DNA of 18,445 nt from Candidatus Albibeggiatoa sp. nov. BB20 (lineage in GTDB: Bacteria; Pseudomonadota; Gammaproteobacteria; Beggiatoales; Beggiatoaceae): assembly GCA_016744725.1 (NCBI GenBank), contig JADGDW010000093.1, forward strand, positions 1-18,445. The letters run 5' to 3'. The notes beneath the pieces are model-generated. The model was not told where the DNA came from and searched no databases. It worked only from the letters and a program-made list of their open reading frames with translations. A program made the translations under genes and the position numbers. Every line of letters starts with the position of its first letter. Within the stretch, counting starts at the first letter, position 1. This document shows positions 13,246-18,445 of this stretch, piece by piece.

Positions 13246-13398
13246 GGCGAAAGTCTCTGCAATCAGATTAAACGCGGCATGATAACGTAGTTGCAATTTG
13301 AGGTAAACAGGATTCTTATTGTATGCGCAATATGTAGCCGTTAGTTTGATTAAGCAGTAGATTTTCAATAATTAGTTTGAGAGTTTCTTTACGCCCTA

Positions 13399-13435
13399 TA
13401 AAAAATTGGCTTGTGTATCCAAAGCAAGTCTTTTT
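13399..13435 (+). terminator. Terminator-like hairpin in the queF/nSTAND gap
   Basis: A-run, then GGCTTG (13408-13413) paired with CAAGTC (13425-13430) through one G-U pair, then a T-run. It works better as RNA on the plus strand, since the minus strand has an A-C mismatch. No plus-strand gene precedes it, so it may be a leader attenuator of the nSTAND gene, the end of a small RNA, or an insulator between divergent genes. Apart from this, bases 13246-13517 show no convincing promoter boxes for either gene. Confidence 0.35.
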
Positions 13436-13517
13436 GGTTATTCTAGCAATTAATGCAATTCAAAGCTTATTTTGTTCGTCTCAATAGAAAAATCATATTT
13501 AGTGGTGGCTAGCTTCT

Positions 13518-16500
13518 ATGTCAAAATCATCAGAATTAGATAAACATCATAATGCTCATATTCACGATATGGGTGGCGATTTCATTGCTGGCGATAAAAT
13601 CAAAGGTGACAAAATTGATGGTGATAAGATTGTTCATGTTCATCAGCAAGCTGCAAAGAAGTTAACCAACACCCCATATAAATTTTTAACCGCTTATGAT
13701 CGTTCTGATAAAGATATTTTTTATGGTCGTGCGGCAGTTACAGAGGCATTTGCTGGTAAAGTTGCGCGTTATAAAACTTTGATTATCAATGGTGCATCGG
13801 GTTCGGGTAAAAGTTCATTGGTGAATGCGGGAATTATCCCACGTTTGGAGGAAAATGCTTATATTTGTGTGGTTTTTTCTGAATATGCTAAACCGCTTGA
13901 TGAATTTCAATATTATTTCGTGCAGCATGAATTATTAACAGCCGAGCAGCTCAGTCCTTCCTTATTGCAATTATTAGGTAAAGTGCTTGAAACTCAAAAG
14001 CATATCGTGGTGGTTTTTGACCAATTTGAGCGTTTTTTTGTCAACGTCCCTCCTACCTTGCGTCATCAGTTTATCCAAGCTTTAGCCGAATGCGTCAACA
14101 GTTCCTTGACCTCTGAGCAGGTGAATTTTTTATTTGTGTTGCGTCAGGATTTTTTAGGGCAAATGTTGGCAGAGTTTGAGACAGCCCTTCCTCATTTTAT
14201 CATTGATTCCTCGCGATTAAATTTATTACCTTTGAGTCAGGATGAGGCAAAACAGGCGATTGTCGAGCCGTTGGAACATCTTGAGCAACAACAGATTTTT
14301 TATGATGAGGATTTTGTTAAAGATGTGTTGTTAGTGGATTTGATGGCGCAATCTGAGGAGCATATTGGCGTTTATCCACCACATTTGCAGGTTGTGTGCA
14401 ATCAGTTGTATGAAGCAGCTTATATGCAGGTTGATGGTAAACGGATGATTATTAATGCCAATTTATATCAGTCGTTAGGCGGTGTACAGACGATTTTACA
14501 GACTTATTTGGATAAAGCGATTGAGCAGATTGCCCGTGATTTTGAGAAAGCCGCGATTGTGCGTTCGATATTGAAGGCGATGATTGATACGGGTGGTACG
14601 CGCAAGTTTGTGTCATTGGCGGATTTACGCCGTGCGTTGCCTGATGTGGCGGTGCAGGAGATAGAGCATTTTTTAGAGCAGTTACGTTTGCATCGGGTGA
14701 TTGAGATACGTCCTCCAAAACCACTACCACATGTTTATCCTCATGAACAAGAAAATGAGTTTAAGCCTTATTCGTTATCGCATGAGTTTATGGTGGAGAA
14801 GGTACGCAGTTGGTTTGATGAGCGGGAGATGGCACGGCAGCAGGCTTTGGAGACTTTACAGCGCGGTATGGCAGAGTGGCAAGCGTCGGAGGCATTGTTG
14901 AATGAGAAGCAAGTGGGAATGATTCGGCAACGATTGACAGATAAATTGAGTGAGTTAGCAGAAGATTTGCGTAAGGCGGGATTACAATTATTGTTAGATA
15001 GTGAACAGGCTTATGAGGCTCGTAAACGTCGTGAGGAAGAACAAAAACGCCAATTAGAAGCATCGAAAGCAGCACGTCAGAAAGCAATTATAACTGGATT
15101 CATTGTTGCGTTGATTTTGACAGTGGTATCGATGTTTCTTGCGATTCGTTCTGAGAATGCGAAGAAGAGTGAAGTTGTTCAGAGAGAAAAAGCTGAGAAA
15201 GCTGAAATTGAAGCAAAAGCGCAAACTAAGATAGCCCAGCAACGCGGGCAAGAATTAAAAAATCAAATTGTTATTGCTGAAGCTAATGCGCAAGAAGCGA
15301 AAAAACAATCAAAACTGGCTCAAATCAACAGTGTAAAAGCTTTGAATCAATCTTCTAGTGCCCTTTTTAAATCTGGTGACGAGTTAAGTGCTTTGCTTGC
15401 AGGATTAAAAGCAGGTATTAGTCTAAATCAATTACAAAACGTGCCTGTGGATATTAGAGATGAAACAATTTTTAATTTACGAAGAATAGTAGATGATATT
15501 TATGAAAAAAATAGAATAGCGGAAAATGAATTTGAAATATCTAGTTTTGATTTTGATGAGACTGGAAATTTAATAATTGCAGGTTCATTACAAGGAACTA
15601 TTAAAATTTGGGATGTAAATGGTAAAGAGTTAAAATCTATTACTACTGAAGTAGAAATTACAAGCATTAAATATAATCCTACTAAAAATATATTTGCCAT
15701 AGGTGGTATAGATAATGTAGTTAGGCTTTGGGATATGGATTTAAATAAAGAAATTGCTCAATTAGAAGGGCACTCTAAACCTATTACTAGTATAGACTTT
15801 AGCACTGATGGTGGCTTAGTTATATCTGGAAGCCAAGATGAAACTATTAAACTGTGGAGTGCTGAGAAAGCAGAAGAAATTAAAACTTTGTTGGGACACA
15901 GTGGCTCAGTTAATTATGTAACTTTTAGTCCTGATAGCCAATTAATCGCTTCTGCCAGTGAGGATTCAACAATAAAAGTTTGGTCTGTTAATGATAAAAA
16001 AGAAATATTGACTTTAGCAGGACACAGCTTAAAAGTAAATAGTGTAAACTTTTCACCAAATGGAGATGTATTAGTTTCTGGTAGTGATGACGAAACAATA
16101 AAGTTTTGGGATATTTTAACTGGTAAAGAGCTTAATTCTATAGAAGAGCATTCCGAGCCTGTTTATGATGTTCAGTTTAGTGCTGACGGTAGTTTTTTTG
16201 TGTCCATTGGAAACTTTTATACAATCAATTTATCCAAAAATAATCCCCTTTATAGTAATGTTAAATTATGGAGAAAATCAGAAGGTTTAGGTTCAGATTC
16301 ATGGGAAGTAGACAGAAATATATTATTTGATTCTACTACTACAATAAACCTCTCTTTTAATTACAATGAAAAATCGTTTGCTATAGTAAATAAGGGAATT
16401 TTAGGTAACACAGAAAACACTATAAAGTTATTTTTTATAAATGATGAAAATCTTGTAAAAGAAATAGTTAGAGAAGATAATTTGATAGATTATTCTGAAA

Positions 16501-18445
16501 ATATAGATTTTACTCCTGATGGTAACGTATTTGCTATAGGGGGAACTCCTATCACTTTATGGAATACTGTTAATAAAGAAATGCTTAGTAGTTTAAACTA
16601 TTCGGGTTCAGTGGCATTTAATAGTAAGGGAAATATATTAGCTGTACAAAATTTTAATAATGATATTGTCTTATGGAATATTATAGAAAAACAAGAAAAA
16701 TTAACTTTGCAAGGAACTTCCAACGACATAATTAGAGTTACTTTTAGCCCAGATGATAGATTTCTAGCTATTAGTGATACTCAAAATATGATTATTGTGT
16801 GGGATTTATTAACAAAGGAAAAAATTATTGAATTTAAAGCAGGTTTTGCTATGGTAGTAGATATTGTTTTTAATGATTTTGAAGAAAAAAAGCTGTTAGC
16901 CTTTTCAAATTATAATTCTGTTGGATTATTAAACATCTTAGAAAAACATGATGTTTGGGTTAATAGTTTGAAATTTAGTCCTACTGATAAAAATATATTG
17001 GCTTCTGGAAGTTCTGATAGAACTATCATTCTTTGGAATATTGATGATGGCTCTAAAATAAAGAGATTATGGGGACACCCTCATGATGTGTCTAGCATCG
17101 ACTTCACTTCTAATGGTAAATTTTTAGTGTCAGGAAGTCATGATTCATCTATCAGAATATGGACTATGGATAGTAAAAAAGAGATAGAAAGGTTTTGGCA
17201 TAATGACTCTGACCTTGTTCAATTTATCAAATTTAATAAATCTACAGACTTACTGATTTCGTTAAGTATAAATCAAATTAGATTTTGGGATTTGAATTTA
17301 GACAGCTTACTAGTACGAGGTTGTAATTGGATAAACCCTTATTTGGTAAATAATACTACTATTAATAAAGAGGATAGAAAACTTTGTGATAACGTTCATT
17401 ACCCAGTGTCACGTTTGCTTAAACAAGGTAGAGGGTTAGCAAAAGTTGGAGCAATCAGCAATGCAATAAATCAATTTAAAGAAGCTCTAAAGTTAGACTC
17501 TACTTTAACTTTTGACTCAGAACTGAAGTCAAATCAAATTTATACTGCTGCAAAGTTAATAGAAGAAGCTAAAGAACTGATAGAAAATTATGAGATAGAT
17601 TTAGCACTAATAAAATTAAAACAAGCTTTAAAACTTGATAATGAATTAAACTTTAACGCAGAACATATCGCAATTAGCACATTCTTTAGACAAAGTAAAT
17701 ATCTGTGGGATGAGGGAAAGTCAGAAGAGGCTGTTAATATTTTATTAAAAGTTTTGAATAAATTTGAGTTGGAAACAACTATAAAATCTGAATTTGTATA
17801 TCGTTTAGCCTCTTTTTATTTAGAAACGGAAAAAGTAGAACAAGCAACGGAGTATGCTAATAAATTACTTAGAATGAAAGCAATGACGAACGAAGCCTAT
17901 CATCTATTAGGGGAAATATCAAAGAGAGAAGGCAACTTAGAAAAAGCCTTATCGCTATATAAGAAAGTTAATGGAGGAATTAACTTCTTGTTAAGTCAAA
18001 CAGGAATTGCTGAAATTTTACTTAAAAAAGGAAACTCAGATAAAGCTATTATTCTTCTTCAAAATATGCCTATAGATTTAGAAAATGATGATAATGCCGT
18101 TTATATTTTAACCCACAAGGCAAAAGAATTTGCAACAGAGGGTTATCTTAATGAGGCAGTAGTTATTTACAATCGATTAATTAAATTAATACCTAATGAC
18201 AGCAGTTTGCTATTTATCAGAGCTTTCCTATTTTATGAATTAAAACAACTGGATAAATTTGAGCAGGATATACAGCTAATAATTAATTTAATCAAACCAG
18301 ATGATGCCCAAGCTTATGCTTTTCTGGGTTATAAGTTAGTTGAAAATACTAATCAATATTATGGTATAGCCTATGATTTAGCTAAAAAAGCTTTAAACTT
18401 GAAACCTGATAATCATGATATTTTGGATACTACAGGATGGATATT
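13518..18445 (+). CDS. nSTAND NTPase with membrane helix, WD40 and TPR repeats (3' end outside window)
   Basis: At least 1642 codons, open at the right edge. An in-frame TAG just upstream makes ATG 13518 the first start; GGTGG precedes it. Order: GD-K-I pentad-like repeats at about 20-38 (GDFIAGDKIKGDKIDGDKI); nSTAND1 NTPase with Walker A GASGSGKS (92-99) and Walker B VVVFDQFER (D168); a winged-helix-like region to about 480; a charged helix; one membrane helix (about 522-545); a second charged helix; WD40-type blades (about 670-1270), 14 of which can be counted by their 'TIKLWD'-like ends; and TPR-like helical repeats from about 1295 to the edge. STAND proteins are ATP-driven switches in signalling, cell death and phage defence. 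The beta-propellers and TPRs would be the sensor. No enzymatic effector is visible, and one could lie beyond the window. Confidence 0.9.
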   Translation, partial: MSKSSELDKHHNAHIHDMGGDFIAGDKIKGDKIDGDKIVHVHQQAAKKLTNTPYKFLTAYDRSDKDIFYGRAAVTEAFAGKVARYKTLIINGASGSGKSSLVNAGIIPRLEENAYICVVFSEYAKPLDEFQYYFVQHELLTAEQLSPSLLQLLGKVLETQKHIVVVFDQFERFFVNVPPTLRHQFIQALAECVNSSLTSEQVNFLFVLRQDFLGQMLAEFETALPHFIIDSSRLNLLPLSQDEAKQAIVEPLEHLEQQQIFYDEDFVKDVLLVDLMAQSEEHIGVYPPHLQVVCNQLYEAAYMQVDGKRMIINANLYQSLGGVQTILQTYLDKAIEQIARDFEKAAIVRSILKAMIDTGGTRKFVSLADLRRALPDVAVQEIEHFLEQLRLHRVIEIRPPKPLPHVYPHEQENEFKPYSLSHEFMVEKVRSWFDEREMARQQALETLQRGMAEWQASEALLNEKQVGMIRQRLTDKLSELAEDLRKAGLQLLLDSEQAYEARKRREEEQKRQLEASKAARQKAIITGFIVALILTVVSMFLAIRSENAKKSEVVQREKAEKAEIEAKAQTKIAQQRGQELKNQIVIAEANAQEAKKQSKLAQINSVKALNQSSSALFKSGDELSALLAGLKAGISLNQLQNVPVDIRDETIFNLRRIVDDIYEKNRIAENEFEISSFDFDETGNLIIAGSLQGTIKIWDVNGKELKSITTEVEITSIKYNPTKNIFAIGGIDNVVRLWDMDLNKEIAQLEGHSKPITSIDFSTDGGLVISGSQDETIKLWSAEKAEEIKTLLGHSGSVNYVTFSPDSQLIASASEDSTIKVWSVNDKKEILTLAGHSLKVNSVNFSPNGDVLVSGSDDETIKFWDILTGKELNSIEEHSEPVYDVQFSADGSFFVSIGNFYTINLSKNNPLYSNVKLWRKSEGLGSDSWEVDRNILFDSTTTINLSFNYNEKSFAIVNKGILGNTENTIKLFFINDENLVKEIVREDNLIDYSENIDFTPDGNVFAIGGTPITLWNTVNKEMLSSLNYSGSVAFNSKGNILAVQNFNNDIVLWNIIEKQEKLTLQGTSNDIIRVTFSPDDRFLAISDTQNMIIVWDLLTKEKIIEFKAGFAMVVDIVFNDFEEKKLLAFSNYNSVGLLNILEKHDVWVNSLKFSPTDKNILASGSSDRTIILWNIDDGSKIKRLWGHPHDVSSIDFTSNGKFLVSGSHDSSIRIWTMDSKKEIERFWHNDSDLVQFIKFNKSTDLLISLSINQIRFWDLNLDSLLVRGCNWINPYLVNNTTINKEDRKLCDNVHYPVSRLLKQGRGLAKVGAISNAINQFKEALKLDSTLTFDSELKSNQIYTAAKLIEEAKELIENYEIDLALIKLKQALKLDNELNFNAEHIAISTFFRQSKYLWDEGKSEEAVNILLKVLNKFELETTIKSEFVYRLASFYLETEKVEQATEYANKLLRMKAMTNEAYHLLGEISKREGNLEKALSLYKKVNGGINFLLSQTGIAEILLKKGNSDKAIILLQNMPIDLENDDNAVYILTHKAKEFATEGYLNEAVVIYNRLIKLIPNDSSLLFIRAFLFYELKQLDKFEQDIQLIINLIKPDDAQAYAFLGYKLVENTNQYYGIAYDLAKKALNLKPDNHDILDTTGWI

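Noticed and set aside
13246..13368. Longer N-terminus of QueF
   Set aside because: The extra 41 residues have no resemblance to QueF, and the family core starts right after the ATG at 13245.
13375..13410. preQ1-I riboswitch-like string (CCCTATAAAAAATT) near queF
   Set aside because: It lies on the plus strand, pointing away from queF, and the required P1 stem cannot be formed with the upstream GAGAG bases.
14452..15251. Minus-strand open frames opposite the nSTAND gene
   Set aside because: The plus-strand frame has clear domains throughout; these are antisense shadows with no recognisable motifs.

Overview
The window looks like the chromosome of an AT-rich gammaproteobacterium. The aconitase B, Tgt, QueF and DUF4426 proteins are typical of that class. 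The mix of many toxin-antitoxin modules, Rpn-type nucleases and a giant nSTAND/WD40/TPR protein in a low-GC background would suit a filamentous sulfur bacterium of the Beggiatoa/Thioploca type; that placement is inference only, since nothing was searched.

Layout. (1) 1-3800 is a toxin-antitoxin island: two complete PIN-domain (VapC-type) modules, a third whose toxin is broken by two frameshifts and truncation, a BrnT/BrnA module and a YafQ/DinJ module. A ~113-bp repeat present in four directly oriented copies (one left-truncated) plus a 17-bp fragment sits between the modules. Its right edge lies 0-7 bp from the stop codons of three minus-strand genes, and its left end supplies the last codons of brnA. 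(2) 3800-6253 holds a two-gene minus-strand operon of unknown function: a coiled-coil protein followed by a large DUF4407-type membrane/coiled-coil protein. (3) 6402-9100 is acnB with its terminator and a promoter candidate; the terminator sequence is nearly identical to the one behind the first vapC. (4) 9266-9712 encodes a secreted DUF4426 protein. (5) 9936-13245 is a minus-strand run reading queF, rpn, a small rpn-derived ORF, tgt, zinc-ribbon membrane protein. The queuosine genes queF and tgt are separated by an Rpn-type nuclease gene whose C-terminal ~80 codons are duplicated as a free-standing small gene. (6) 13518 to the end is one open frame of at least 1642 codons on the plus strand: short GD-K-I repeats, an nSTAND1 NTPase, a membrane helix, 14 WD40-type blades and TPR-type repeats, still open at the window edge.

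How the genes may work together. Housekeeping genes (acnB, DUF4426, queF, tgt) alternate with likely conflict or stress genes (TA modules, Rpn, nSTAND). The most interesting spots are the Rpn locus, where a well-placed internal Shine-Dalgarno and ATG predict an intragenic small protein that has also been duplicated as a separate gene; the repeat-partitioned TA island; the DUF4407/coiled-coil pair; and the nSTAND-WD40-TPR giant. I saw no tRNA, rRNA, CRISPR array, transposase or integrase.
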